Notes: generated from the letters alone by a model not told the origin. 64,000 bases of DNA from Chrysogorgia sp. JL179-B06 (GCA_035772405.1 JAYKKM010000112.1:1912501-1976500), one strand, 5' to 3'; positions 34,911 through 47,296 are shown, counted from the first letter of the stretch. Program-made: numbers and translations.

Positions 34911-35088
34911 ATGTCCGCGTTTTCCATGTCCGCGTTTTCCATGTCCGCGTTTTCCATGTCCGCGTTTTCCATGTCCGCGTTTTCCATGTCCGCGTTTTCC
35001 ATGTCCGCGTTTTCCATGTCCGCGTTTTCCATGTCCGCGTGTCCGTGTACGCGTGTCTGTGTCCGCGTGTCCGTGTCCGCGTTTTCCA
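34911..35088 (+). repeat. 15-bp minisatellite (ATGTCCGCGTTTTCC)n
   Basis: About nine perfect copies are followed by degraded GTCCGTGTACGCGT-type copies. The 15-bp period keeps several frames open on both strands (MSAFS, CPRFP and MENAD patterns), all artefacts. It ends at the point where the LINE reading frame resumes. Confidence 0.95.
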
Positions 35089-35091
35089 TCT

Positions 35092-36345
35092 AACCTTTAA
35101 AGTCAAAGAAAATCAACACGCCTTCTCCAAAAATCGATCAACTGTGTCAGCTCTAATAAATGTCACGCAAACATGGTTCAACAACACAGACAACACACCG
35201 GAGGGGAGGAAAGCAATCCACTGCCTATTTATCGACTTCAGCAAGGCGTTCGACATGGTCGACCACTACATCTTGTTATCTAAACTAAAAGCACGGAACA
35301 CTAACAAGCACCTATGGCTATGGATCCAAAGTTTCCTCGAAAATAGATCTCAACAAGTGAAAATCCCGGATGCACTATCATCAACTAAGCCATGCCCGGC
35401 AGGAGTCCCGCAGGGCTCTGTGATATCACCGCTATTATTTAATATCTTTATCGATGACTTTGATGATGCTATACCTGTGGAACTTCGTGATCAAGCTACG
35501 ATGTGTAAATATGCAGATGACTGCACCGTGTTTGAATGTATTCCTAAAGGCAGTCCATCCAACCTTCAAAGAGTACTTGATAATCTACAAAATTGGTCTA
35601 CGGAAAATAACATGTTGTTGAATTCAAAGAAAACAAAAGACATGTGGATCTCTTTCCATAAAACATCAAACGAACTTGACCCTCTAATCATTAACGACTC
35701 GTGTTTGGAAAGAGTGGCAAAATTCAAACTCCTTGGAGTATGGCACCAGAACAATTTATGTTGGAACTATCATATCGAACAAACTATTAAAAAGGCAAAC
35801 AAAAGGCTATACTATCTACGAGAAGTAAGGAAAGCAGGATTGCCAACGAAAGTTGGCTTGACTACCTACTGCACTAAAATACGTCCACTATTAGAGTATG
35901 CATCGCCTGTCTGGGGGGGAATACCAAAATACCTCTCAGATGATCTACAAAAGCTTCAAAACAGATGTCTTGATATAATTGGTGTTGAGAGAACCACCTT
36001 ACCAGCATTGAAGGAACGGCGTGAAGATAGCACTAAACGTGAGATTGAAAGAACAATAAATACCGCAAATCACCCAAATCAGATATTTATAAATACTCAT
36101 GTAGATAGAATGTATAATCTCAGATCAAATCAGCGCAATAAGTCGGCAGTTAGGATACCCAGATCAGGGACACAAAGACATATGAACAGTTTTTTATCAC
36201 GGGCCACCAGGCTTTTAATATAATTTAGTTATATATGTTGTACATATTAATAGTTTTACATTTTAAGTCTACTTCTATATATTATTGTAAATCTACCGTA
36301 TATTTTATTTAAGGTCGATAAATAAAGCATATTATTAAAGCTTTT
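35092..36345 (+). pseudogene. LINE 3' half: reverse transcriptase and 3' UTR
   Basis: This is the continuation of the LINE cut at 30452. Its open frame runs to 36223. It begins KVKENQHAFSKNRSTVSALI, then HCLFIDFSKAFDMVDH, GVPQGSVISPLLFNIFIDD, the catalytic KYADDC word, FKLLGVWHQ, and a C-terminal part PLLEYASPVWGG...LQNRCLDIIG. About 20 residues between block 2 and KVKENQ are missing, so the insertion came with a deletion. The 3' UTR ends near an AATAAA at 36319-36325 and an ATTATTA tail. The ATG at 35039 belongs to the minisatellite, not to the LINE. Confidence 0.88.
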
Positions 36346-36984
36346 GGTTGCAATACGAGAATCGAAGCGATACTGGAATGGCCTATTCTCAGCTTTAAAA
36401 TTCAAGGAAACAGCTCTATCGAATTAAATATCCGGTCTGGAGTAACCGACGACAACAAGATATATCAGGAAATGCAAGACCACTAAGGGTTGAAAAGGAG
36501 GCTTTTAATAGCAGTGGAAAATCACAAAAAATGGAAAACTTACTTATACTTGTCAAAGTTACTTATACTTGGCACCGTCATGAATGAATTTCAAACTACC
36601 TGAAAGATGAACGTTATCAAGGAAGCGAACTCGCGCAGATGCTGAAAAAATTATCTCTTTCAGAAAAAGTCATAAAATTAAATTGTGAGACGTTCAAGTT
36701 CTGTTATACCAAAGTTTGTTTTTGAATTTTTAATAAAGGTATTATCGATCACAAATTCACTTAAACTTACTTCGAACCGTCTTCTTCCTCGTGTGTTTTA
36801 TCACGTATTTATCACGTGACTTTACTTAACTACGACTTATGCTGCACAAACCCTGAAAAATAGTTATAAAGTCGGCTTCTTATTAAAAGAAATTCAAAGG
36901 AAACGGACTGTGCGTTTATATAAGCTACATGTAATACATACGTGAAAATGCAAATGATATTGGATGAAACTTGGTATTTTGAAT
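36346..36984. other. Non-coding stretch
   Basis: No gene or structured repeat is recognised. Confidence 0.4.
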
Positions 36985-37478
36985 AAAACATAGCGAGCAA
37001 TAAAACATAATTTAGATGAAAACTTCAACAATCATGAATTAGCAAATATTTTCCAAGTTATAGCAGCTAAATCTAATATAATGATATAGACTTTGACTTT
37101 TATAATGAACTCAATATTCATTCTTATAATATTAGGCGAAAAAATAGCTTAAGATTACCTCTATGTAAGACCACCTGGGATCAACAAAGAACTTCGTATC
37201 TCTTTATAAAGGATTGTAATAATTTACCTTTTCATTGTGAGAAATTTGTCCTCCTTTTCTAATTATAAATCTAATTTTTGGTCATTGTTAAATAAGTAAT
37301 GTTCTATCTTTTTCATCATTATCTATATCTATTACTCTTTAATATTTATGTGTATATATGTATGATGTATGTAGGTATGTTATAGTCATTTGTATATTTT
37401 TTCAGAGGATCCTCACGTAAAGCACCTTTGGGTGATTGTGGCTTCCTCATTAAATATATATTTAATTCATTCATTCAA
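36985..37478 (+). pseudogene. 5'-truncated LINE, C-terminus and 3' UTR
   Basis: The short frame YNIRRKNSLRLPLCKTTWDQ then QRTSYLFIKDCNNLP (about 37128-37235) resembles the extreme C-terminus of CR1/L2-type LINE proteins. The 3' UTR-like part GAGGATCCTCACGTAAAGCA...TTGTGGCTTCCTCATTAAAT ends in a short (TTCA)n run, as 3' tails of such LINEs do. Confidence 0.65.
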
Positions 37479-37736
37479 TGTATAAACATCTTGAGGTCAT
37501 AGGCTACTTCATTTACATATTACAAAAGTGTAAATATCTCAAGAACGACGTGAGATATGAGAGAACTCTAAATTACCATTCCTCATCAGTTTAGGAGTTC
37601 ATTTAAATAAGACAAACTAATTAATTTTTATTATTTTATAGGCACTTTAACAGCTCTCAACTCTCGTGAGTTCACATAACGTTCGGTTGAAGCTTACCAG
37701 TCAGAATGTCCGATCTGATCAAAACCACTCCCTGAG
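37479..37736. other. Non-coding stretch
   Basis: It contains a TTTACATATTACAAA...GAGATATGAGAGAAC segment resembling parts near 4560 and 38550, a degraded MITE type. Confidence 0.35.
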
Positions 37737-37931
37737 ATTTATACTCAGAATTAATTTATACTCATAATTAATTTATACTCAGAATTAATTTATACTCAGA
37801 ATTAATTTATACTCAGAATTAATTTATACTCAGAATTAATTTATACTCAGAATTAATTTATACTCAGAATTAATTTATACTCAGAATTAATTTATACTCA
37901 GAATTAATTTATACTCAGAATTAATTTATAG
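37737..37931 (+). repeat. 17-bp tandem repeat
   Basis: About 11 copies of TTTATACTCAGAATTAA follow each other almost perfectly. The sequence after it (CAATCCCTTCACAATCCC, CTATACTTCCCTGCAATCCC) is shared with the core of the MITE at 25629-25827. Confidence 0.92.
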
Positions 37932-38159
37932 GGGAGTGGGTCGTCGGCCAATCCCTTCACAATCCCAACCATCCCTATACTTCCCTGCAATCCCAGCGGG
38001 AAAAACATTGCCCGCACGATTTATTTCATGAACATATAAATTATCCTTTAGAGCCTCGACCTTGTGTTTATAATTCAAAATAATCTCACACAAGGTTAAT
38101 GCTCGAAAGGCTAATTTATATTCACATCAAAGTATATTCTGATAAGATATACAGACATA

Positions 38160-38325
38160 TCGAGACTGCTGAATTAGCAGTACGTATATGATTATATCGC
38201 ACGTACGAACAGTACACAATGTGGCCTTCGTTCTGTCATCTGAGTTCTGGTAGCTCGATTAGTTAGAATATCTAACCGCGGGAGATCATGAAAGTTGCGG
38301 GTTCGGTTTCCGTCTGGGGCTCGGA
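38160..38325 (+). mobile_element. tRNA-derived SINE
   Basis: A hairpin-like head (GACTGCTGAATTAGCAGTACG) as in the 23.7 and 45.5 kb copies is followed by a tRNA-like part with A box GGTAGCTCGATTAGTTAGAA and B box GCGGGTTCGGTTTCCG. The spacing of A and B boxes is as in a tRNA promoter, but the acceptor stem does not close, so it is not a tRNA gene. Confidence 0.75.
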
Positions 38326-38431
38326 GACATTTTCTGAGTTTGCGTTAAAGCTTGAGTAGCAAACAATTTACTATACTAGTTTTGTATATAACTGAAAGTA
38401 TCTAACAGTTTAAATAAACATTATTATTATT

Positions 38432-38896
38432 ACATTGGCAACACAAATTAAGTTTGTCCAATATGAAAGAACTCGTAAAATGATAGAGTAACACCTTTTA
38501 CAACTTTTCCGTATTTTACTTCGATTTTGAAATATTTCAGTTTGTTTGATATGTAAATGAATGGTATCTGACATCAGGTGCAGGGTAGAGAATTTTCACT
38601 CTTTAAAAAATTCTTATATCTCAGTTATTGCTAAGTTTACAACGTTCATTATCATGAGAAGTTATTATATGCACATTTTCAAGTAAATTTGTGGAACAAA
38701 CTTGAAGATGGAACTAATATTTTAATGAGTGGAAATTCTCTACCCTGCACGTGACGTCAGAGACCATCTCATTTACATATCAAACAAACTGAAATATTCC
38801 AAAAACGATGTAAAATACGGAAAAGTTGTAAAAGGTGTTACTCTATCATTTTACGTGTTCTTTCATATTAGACAAACATAATTTTTGTGGCAATGT
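38432..38896. mobile_element. MITE with long inverted arms, about 465 bp
   Basis: Left ACATTGGCAACACAAATTAA and the right complement ACATTGCCACAAAAATTATG are the ends. The arms run about 180 bp (words AGAACTCGTAAAATGATAGA, GTGTTACTCTATCATTTTAC, GTAGAGAATTTTCACT / AGTGGAAATTCTCTACC). It has no coding capacity. Confidence 0.8.
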
Positions 38897-40064
38897 CTTT
38901 TAAGTCATCAATTGAATCAGAATTATAACAGTGAAAATCTTAATAAGTTCTGAAAGTAATATTACCTATTTATAAATTATCACCTCTTTATAGTATACTA
39001 TCAAGTTGTTTACGAACTTATTAATTAATGAATAGAAAAATTCTTCAAAGTATCATGGTTGCATTCCAGACAACGCCTTCAGAAGATTGAGCTAGGCTGG
39101 TACAGAATAATCTCAATTGGTTCCTTGTATAAAAATATAGTTGTGCATATCTCAGTGTCAATCTTAGCTTATTCACGCTCTATTTTAAAAACAACGACAC
39201 TATAAAAGAAGGTATCTTCCCAAAGAGAAAGAGAGAGGGGAAGTTAAAGAACGATATTTTAAACCACAGATGAAGAAGACCTGTAGAGAAAACCACAGAA
39301 GAAGCATGTAGAAGAGTCCAGAATATTTGAACGTTTTGTTATACTTTAGTAGATTCCTTATTCTTGTATTGTTTTCTGTACTAAAGATCCTTAAACTCAT
39401 GCCTATGTACTCATCCCTTGTCCTTTTGACAAAAGATCCCCTTATAACCAAAGTAATGCTGCTCTTGCATGAAATTAACCAGACAATTCAATATGATCGA
39501 TACGCATGATACTCTATTGATACCGATGATATACCAAGTAGAAAGTATATTATATAAATTAATGTGATGCTGGCATTTGGGGAAAAACCCTAAAGGAGCA
39601 ATATCTGTTACGCATTTTTAGCAAATTTAATGTTGCGTAAATTAAAAGTACTGTTTGCTCTGCCAAAACTAAACAACAGTCATGTCTTTTTGGTTTATAT
39701 TTTAAACACTCAATACCAAGAGATATTGATTAATATATAATACTTCTTAAGTTACTTCTGAACTTGTTAATATTAGCTAAAATATATGGACTTCAACGGG
39801 CAAATCGTTGGAAAATTGTGATATTAAAGTATGTTGTGATATTAATTGTGACCCGTTGTTCGTTAAGATGTTGCTGTGAAAAGTGGCCGTTCACAAAATA
39901 AGTAACGTTTTGGGGACTGGGGAGAGTTCATGTTATAGACAGTGACGTCATAACTGAGAGAACTGTATCACAACGGGTGGTATATTTTGAACAGCCTTCT
40001 AGTATCAAGTGACTCGTTCTTGTCGAACTCTTTCTTTTTATATGATATAGTTCTTTTTTCTTTA
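38897..40064. other. Non-coding stretch upstream of a candidate exon
   Basis: No repeat family is identified with certainty. A TGACGTCA word lies at 39942-39949, upstream of the candidate exon below. Confidence 0.4.
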
Positions 40065-40236
40065 GCGAAAGATGAGATGCTTCAATATTGCTTTCCATGC
40101 AATAGTTGCTATTGTTGTATTCCATTTGCCATCCAACGTCTTGAGCAACGAAAGAAGAAACTACCAGAGAAGAAATCACGAATTTGACTATTTTGTTGAC
40201 AGTAAATGTCTACAGAAATGTCGTTCACGAGATGGC
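40065..40236 (+). CDS. Candidate exon: signal peptide plus Cys-pair, secreted protein
   Basis: A strong acceptor (TTCTTTTTTCTTTAG) ends at 40064. Eight bases later an ATG (40072) opens MRCFNIAFHAIVAIVVFHLP, a signal-peptide-like hydrophobic start, then 26 residues of polar sequence (NERRNYQRRNHEFDYF) and KCLQKCRSRDG, ending exactly at donor GTAAGT (40237). The C-x3-C-x-S pattern recalls the start of anosmin-like WAP proteins, but that is only a guess. It shares C-x2-(K/R)-C-R-S and phase-0 donor with 44957-45067. No downstream exon was found. Confidence 0.45.
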
Positions 40237-40824
40237 GTAAGTATAATTAATTAATTTATAATTATAATTAATTTATCTTATAAATGAATTATCGGCCAAG
40301 TAGTAACCCGACTAAATAAATACATTCAACTAAACAATACGCCCGATAGGCGTTAACTCAGGCTACTTTAGCCTGCACAGGGAACTATGATGTAATAATT
40401 GCAAAATCGAACACCAATAATAACATATATATATGGAAACAGAAAAAAAAATACATTCATTTTATATTTATGAACTAGAAAATGGCCGCCTGTGTTACAA
40501 TATACCTGATGAAAATACTCGAGGGAGTTTGGAAAGTTTATGTTTTTATCAAGTTATGAAAACACAAAGCTTACAATTGGATCGAATTCCTACCTGTGGC
40601 GGTCCAGGATTTTGAATAAAGCTGCCTCGTCCCCAGCCGCTTGCCACCGAAAGTAGGCGCGTGGAAATTTGAGCGAAAGGAGTGGCGAGGAACGTTTCCC
40701 CTTCCCATGAACCATTGCTTGCTCTTTATTGCTAGCCTGCGTACAGACGCCCAAAAAGAGGAAGATGCCTGCGGAGGAGGCAGTCGAAAAGGGGGTTTCC
40801 AGTCTACTGAGTCTACGGAAAATT
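40237..40824. other. Non-coding, MITE debris
   Basis: Contains end words of the TAGCCTGCG family (near 40734, with GCGGAGGAGGC at 40772). No further exon of the candidate gene is recognised. Confidence 0.4.
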
Positions 40825-40930
40825 GTTGACTTGAGTGGGATTTGATCTCGCGCGCATTCCGATTCCGGTCCACGGCTCTACCTGCAGTTGAGCTACTGTG
40901 CCAACCGTGGAAACATTGTGCTAATTCTAT
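40825..40930 (-). mobile_element. tRNA-derived SINE (minus strand)
   Basis: Read on the minus strand: TTGGCACAGTAGCTCAACTG (A-box-like), then AGGTAGAGCCGTGGACCGGA and a B-box-like GAGATCAAATCCCACTC. The tRNA fold is incomplete (no closing acceptor stem), so it is SINE-like, not a tRNA gene. Confidence 0.6.
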
Positions 40931-42300
<1,370 letters not shown>

Positions 42301-42384
42301 CAACATATACATATCTATAATGCAGAATATACACAATATACCGCGTAAACAAACAGTGAAAATTCTGTATACATATACTTGATG

Positions 42385-44345
42385 ATGAGAATAATCTTTA
42401 ATGAGGATACCAACTTCACCCGAGGGTGATTTACAGAAGGGTCCTACCATAAGAGTAACATAGATAAATTCATTAACAGCTAATAAACTAATAAAATACA
42501 AGAAACAAAATTAGATAATGTATACATAGATAGTAAGTAATGTACTTAAATAATAAAGAACAAAGTAGATATCATGCATAAATAAAATACATAGATACTA
42601 AGTTAAATTAAGCTTCGCAATTTGTTTTTTAAAACCTACTAATGTAGGTGCATCACGAATGGAGATACGTATCTTATTTCAAACAATTGCTGCAAAATTT
42701 AATGTAGTCCAATGACCCCACCTAGTGTGAGCACTTGACTTACGAACATTATTCTTATGCCTAGTGTTATATTAATGAAAATCCTTATTTAAACTGTATT
42801 CAAAATTATGTTCTATGAAATTATTATGACACTTATATAAGAAAATAGCACGATGTTCCGCCCTTCTTTGGTCTAATTTTTTCCATGAGAGTTGTGTAAG
42901 AGCCTCAGTTGCAGAGGAAATATGGGGCAAATCCAGTATAATTCGAGCCGCGTTATTATGTAATACCTGGAGATCTGCCATTAAAGTTAAATTGCCCTTA
43001 TCCCCCCAGATTATGTCTCCATAATCCAAGAGTGGTAAGATATAACTATTAAAAAATGTAGTCCTAGCACTGATAGGTAAATACGGCTTAATTCGCCTTA
43101 AAAGGCCCAATTTCCTATTAATCTTAGATTTAAGATAATCAAGGTGGTCATTCCACGTAAGATTTTTATTAATTACTATTCCTAAATAATGGAATGATTG
43201 ACTTGCTGTGTCTAAGGGATGACCATTAAAAGAAATGCTTAAAGAATCTACTTTACTTAGTCGAGCACTACTCCCTATCAACATAAACTTAGATTTAGGT
43301 ATATTTAGGGAAAGCTGATTATCACTTAGCCAGTTTCCGACCTTTATCAGTTCAGAATTTAATTTAGTCTCAATGTCCGAGATTGACTTTGAAGCATAAT
43401 AAAGAACAGTGTCATCTGCATACATAGTTATATTGCAGTGCTCAAGTTTCTTTGGTAGATCGTTCATATAAATAATAAATAATAATGGTCCCAATATTGA
43501 GCCTTGAGCGACACCAATGGAGACTGTTTCTTTATCAGATTGGGTGTTATTACAGTGCGTTACTTGAGAACGGTTATGGAGAAATGATTCGAACCAGTCA
43601 CAAGCAGTGGCATCCACACCTACAGCAGACAACTTTTGTAATAGGATAGAGTGGTTCACTGTATCGAACGCTTTAGTTAGATCGAGAAAGATAACGCCAG
43701 TGAGTAGACCGCCATCCATAGAGTAAAGGACCTCGTCAGTGAACTTTGCAGTGGCAACGATGCTAGACGACTTTAGTCTAAAACCAAATTGCTTGGAAGA
43801 TATCAATTTATTTTCTGTTAAATATGAATAGAATTGAGCATGTACTGCTTTTTCCAGAATTTTGCTCAACGTCGGCAGTATCGATATTGGGCGGTAGTTT
43901 GAGGGGTTCTGTTTGTCTCCTATTTTGAATAAAGGTATTACTCTTGCGCTTTTCCATATAGATGGAAAAGTTTTTGTTTGGACAGATAAATTAAAAAGAG
44001 TCGTTAGCGTTGGAGTGATGACGCTCACAGCATCTTTCAGCAGACGGGCACTAATTTTATCCAATCCTACAGCTTTGTTAGGTTAAAGACCTTTAATGGC
44101 ATCAGTAATAAAAGTTTCTGGTATCGGATTAAAAGAAAATCCATGATCGTTTATAGTAGTGTCAACGGTAGGTGATAATGAAATACCATAAGAAATACCA
44201 TAAGAGTTCATCGCTGACGCAATGGACTTGGCGGATGTTAAAGTGATACCATCAACTGAAATGCTTGAAATGGAGCAGGATGGTGTAGAACTAGGCAACG
44301 TTTCTTTAAGAGCTCTCCAAAATTCCTTGGAGTTACCTTTACAGT
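42385..44345 (-). pseudogene. LINE reverse transcriptase, 5'-truncated, with stops
   Basis: The minus-strand frame runs from about 44345 to a natural stop near 42598. Upstream part: DCKGNSKEFWRALKETLPSS. A TAA at about 44082 interrupts GL-PNKAVGLDKISARLL. The reverse transcriptase follows: YRPISILPTLSKILEKAV, GVIFLDLTKAFDTVNH, GVAQGSILGPLLFIIYMNDL, the catalytic TMYADDTVLYYA, FHYLGIVINKNLTW. After a stop at 42772 the frame continues as NTRHKNNVRKSSAHTRWGHW, a second stop, then RISIRDAPTLVGFKKQI. So three point stops separate one otherwise intact frame. The 3' UTR has the ACCCTTCTGTAAATCACCCT word and ends near 42385. It is a jockey/CR1-group LINE. Confidence 0.88.
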
Positions 44346-44956
44346 CTTGAATGTATAATTTACTAATTATAATAACTTAATTGTATAAACTCACTTACTA
44401 CATACACAATATACATTTCTATAGTCAAAACTGTATATACTGTATATGATCTGTATATAGTGTATATTTTGACTTAGACGTGTAACATATCAATATATGT
44501 CCATACTGTATATTTTAATACTTGGGAATATAAAAAATATATGCATCATGTCCATATACTTATTAATTTACAATTTACTTATTAATCTGTATACGTATAC
44601 ACTATATATTTAATATTTATAAACTGCATTTCTGCACTGTGCCGGCTTACTCATGAAGACGCAAGCTAGAAGAAAGCGTAACTCTTAATTTTTTAGTGCT
44701 CTATCAATTTTCCAACTACATCCATAACTTAATGTAGATAATTTATTTTATAAGACACAAAATAATAATAAATTAAGCATATTGTGTATATGTTTGGGTT
44801 GATAGAGGTCACATGAGGTTTCGCTCTATGAAAACCGATAACACAAATACATATCAAGTTTCAAATAAGACGCCAATTATTAGGAACAGCAAACAACTAT
44901 ACGCCAACACAAAGAAAACACTGGAATCAAGTGGTTTGTCGATTGGATATGGTATT
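44346..44956. other. AT-rich stretch upstream of candidate exon
   Basis: TATA-rich words occur, but no repeat or gene is recognised. The frame of the next exon is open from 44813 (MRFRSMKTDNTN...), which may be chance. Confidence 0.35.
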
Positions 44957-45067
44957 ATGGTTACTAGACTAGCTCTTGAACTGACTTTGTTATTGCTGTG
45001 TATGGATCATTATCAAGTTATAATCTGTGGCTTATGTCAGCATAGATGTAGAAGCATTCTGAATCAA
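44957..45067 (+). CDS. Candidate first exon: signal peptide plus Cys-pair
   Basis: An ATG at 44957 opens MVTRLALELTLLLLCMDHYQ then VIICGLCQHRCRSILNQ, 37 codons, ending exactly at the donor GTAAGA (45068, phase 0). The hydrophobic start is signal-peptide-like. The C-x3-C-R-S motif and donor phase match 40065-40236, so the two could be paralogous or alternative first exons of one gene family. No following exon was found; the assignment is weak. Confidence 0.35.
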
Positions 45068-45454
45068 GTAAGATTATTATACTTAAAAGTACACCGTATA
45101 TATGTGATTTATTGTGTGGGGTTTATTAATGCCTACTGCCCGGTAGTCAGGATTTGGAATCAGGATTCAGAATTTGTCAGGATTTGAACTTGGATAACGT
45201 TCGAGTAGCTGTGTGATTTACTCTATATCCAATATATGTGCTTTCAGTGCAGAAATGCTGATATCTAAACGGATATATCACATATCTATGCACTATACAG
45301 AGAGAATCATTCATAGGGCGAACGTCTTTGGACAGGCTTCTGTTCGATTCCCTGTCCGAGACATTTTAGAGCTTCACTATCGTCCATGTATCTTCTGTCT
45401 ACTCCAAGAACATTCACTACACCATGGTATATATGTATATATATACTGCGAAGT
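45068..45454. other. Non-coding stretch with tRNA-like SINE debris
   Basis: Near 45318-45362 there is a B-box-like TGTTCGATTCCCTGTCC, a fragment of the same SINE family as at 45455. Confidence 0.45.
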
Positions 45455-45600
45455 ATAATTACTGATATATAGTAACTGTCGAATAGGCAGTTACATAATA
45501 TATCAATCGAACCAGTACGTACGTCACTGTAACCTTTGCTCTCCATCTGTATCAGTAGCTGAATGGTTAGAGCGTTATCCGCGTCCGCGACTCAGAAACA
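45455..45600 (+). mobile_element. tRNA-derived SINE, 5' part
   Basis: The head AACTGTCGAATAGGCAGTTAC, the linker ATCGAACCAGTACGTACGTC and CTCTCCATCTGTATC match 23686. The tRNA-like A box AGTAGCTGAATGGTTAGAGC follows and GCGTCCGCGACTC ends the recognisable part. The B box is missing. Confidence 0.7.
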
Positions 45601-46632
45601 TGGAGAATGAGAATGTAATTTTGAAAACAGTCTCAATCAAACAATTTTCTCCCAACAATTTTGGCCATGCTTATATGATGAACAACAGAGAGTGCACGTG
45701 TATAGCATGTAGCTTGGTGTAAATGCATGATGTTTACATTCCGAGCCCTAATCTTAAACCTAATCTTAAATCCAACCGGAAACCTAACCCTGAAATTACC
45801 GCGTCTACGCATTCGGACGAAATTTTACAAGGCCGGGTCTGAACATAATTGCCAAAATAAAATATGACTTCATGCGATGTCATGAATATGACGGCATTTC
45901 GCGAGAATATTTATTTAATGCATAACCTCCTGAAGAACAAGAATAGACTTTACCATAGCCCTTTAAGCGGTTGCTATTAATAGCTCAAAATGCGCACAAA
46001 TAAAACCAAATTTGACTCACAAATGATTGCAAATGAGCTATTTTCTTTTATTATGGGCCTTATGGCCGCAATAATTATGGGTAAATGCGGACAAACATTG
46101 ATACAGACGTCATCTCGACAAAGTGTCATTATGACGCATGAATATATCAGTGACTACTACTACCAGAATCCTTTTCAAGATAACTTTTGTCCTCTGAAAT
46201 GACATGAGCGCTTTTAGTGATATTATAAGGCGTCTACACTAACATTAATGTAAATTTTAATAATTATTTGTAATCAATATCGCTATCTCGATCACAAAAT
46301 GTATCACAACCATGAACTCTTTTTACTGCAGCGATTGACATTATGTTTCTGAACATAGCTGAAGATGAGCTTATTTTGGCCCATTTATTATCCTATATGT
46401 CGCTAAAAAACATTAGGTTTGTGAAGTTGTTCCCCGTTTCTAGAAAATTTTGAAAAATCGGCATCATTTGATAATAAATTAGCCAGGAATTATTTTTCAA
46501 ATAAACAACAATTACGACTATATCGCTTCCTAAATGTGTTAATTATCCCTTGTATATTTTTTATATTGGCCTATATTTAGGAATTTAATTTAAGATTTAC
46601 GACAAGACTCCTTTTGCCTGAATGAATAATCC
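45601..46632. other. Non-coding, contains repeat shared with 63 kb
   Basis: The part 45970-46150 (GCTATTAATAGCTCAAAATG, ATGAGCTATTTTCTTTTATT, GACGTCATCTCG) is homologous to 63130-63300 inside the TTAA-flanked element, so this is probably a degraded relative of that element. CTAATCTTAAACCTAATCTT-like words near 45750 faintly recall the CCCTAA-bearing MITE. Confidence 0.5.
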
Positions 46633-46950
46633 TGAATGAATGGATTTAGGGAGTATCCCTAAGGATTTTGCGAGGATCATTAACGATTTAGTGAGGATCA
46701 TTAAGGGTTTAGCGAGGATCATTAAGGATTTAGCGAGGATCATTAAGGATTTATTTAGGATCATTAAGGATTTAGCGAGAATCCTTAGGCATTTAACGAG
46801 GATCCTTAAGGATTTAGCAACGATCCGTAAGGATTTATGGAGGATCCTTAAGGATTTAGCGAGGATCATTGATGATTTAAGGGAGATCCTTAAGGATTTT
46901 GCGAACATCCTTATGAATTTAGCGAGGATATTTAAGGATTTAATATTTTC
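46633..46950 (+). repeat. 21-bp minisatellite, array 1
   Basis: About 15 imperfect units of GGATTTAGCGAGGATCATTAA. The 21-bp period (seven codons, ARIIKDL on plus, ILAKSLM on minus) makes artefact ORFs. The same unit forms the larger array at 48390-49440. Confidence 0.95.
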
Positions 46951-46993
46951 CATTCTGCCCTAACACCTGAACACTCTGCTCAGTTCTAATACA

Positions 46994-46997
<4 letters not shown>

Positions 46998-47034
<37 letters not shown>
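46998..47034. repeat. (TA)n microsatellite
   Basis: A pure TA run runs directly into the palindrome that follows; a second lies at 47308-47384 beyond the ribozyme. Confidence 0.95.
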
Positions 47035-47035
<1 letters not shown>

Positions 47036-47213
47036 CAAAGTGAAAAGGTGGTAAACTGCCAAGAATTTAGTGACGAGATACTGACGTTTCGAGCGGAGCC
47101 CTTCATCAGAGAGCCCTTCATTCATCGTCTTACTCTGATGAAGGGCTCCGCTCGAAACGTCAGTATCTCGTCACTAAATTCTTGGCAGTTTACCACCTTT
47201 TCACTTTGCTATA
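47031..47213. mobile_element. Perfect 81-bp-arm palindrome with hammerhead-like cores
   Basis: Arms 47031-47111 and 47133-47213 appear to be exact reverse complements, separated by 21 bp. Each strand contains TACT, CTGATGA, AGGGCTCCGCTC, GAAAC, GTC, AGTA in this order (plus strand 47131-47165), which is a hammerhead layout with a 4-bp helix I, and a helix III of ACGT that can only form between two molecules. An extra A precedes helix II. Diverged copies lie at 34205-34375 and (single) 27825-27862. Confidence 0.8.
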
Positions 47214-47254
47214 TATTCAAAACACTGTCTACGCAGCACTCTACTTTTACCAAG

Positions 47255-47296
47255 CTACACTGATGAGCTGTGGAACAGCGAAACACGTGTCTGTAG
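47255..47296 (+). ncRNA. Type I hammerhead ribozyme (mini form)
   Basis: All conserved parts are present. Helix I is CTACA (47255-47259) with TGTAG (47292-47296), five perfect pairs. The core is CTGATGA (47260-47266). Helix II is GCTGT, loop GGA, ACAGC (47267-47279). GAAA is at 47280-47283. Helix III is the self-complementary ACACGTGT (47283-47290), followed by the cleavage-site C at 47291. Such short-helix-III ribozymes are known from Penelope-like retroelements, where they cleave best as dimers. It lies 41 bp after the palindrome. Confidence 0.87.

Noticed and set aside
35039..35095. Start codon of the LINE 3' half in the minisatellite
   Set aside because: The ATG is in repeat sequence; the reverse transcriptase frame is the continuation of the part ending at 30452.
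34814..35106. ORFs with MENAD, CPRFP or MSAFS repeats
   Set aside because: Products of the 15-bp minisatellite in several frames on both strands.
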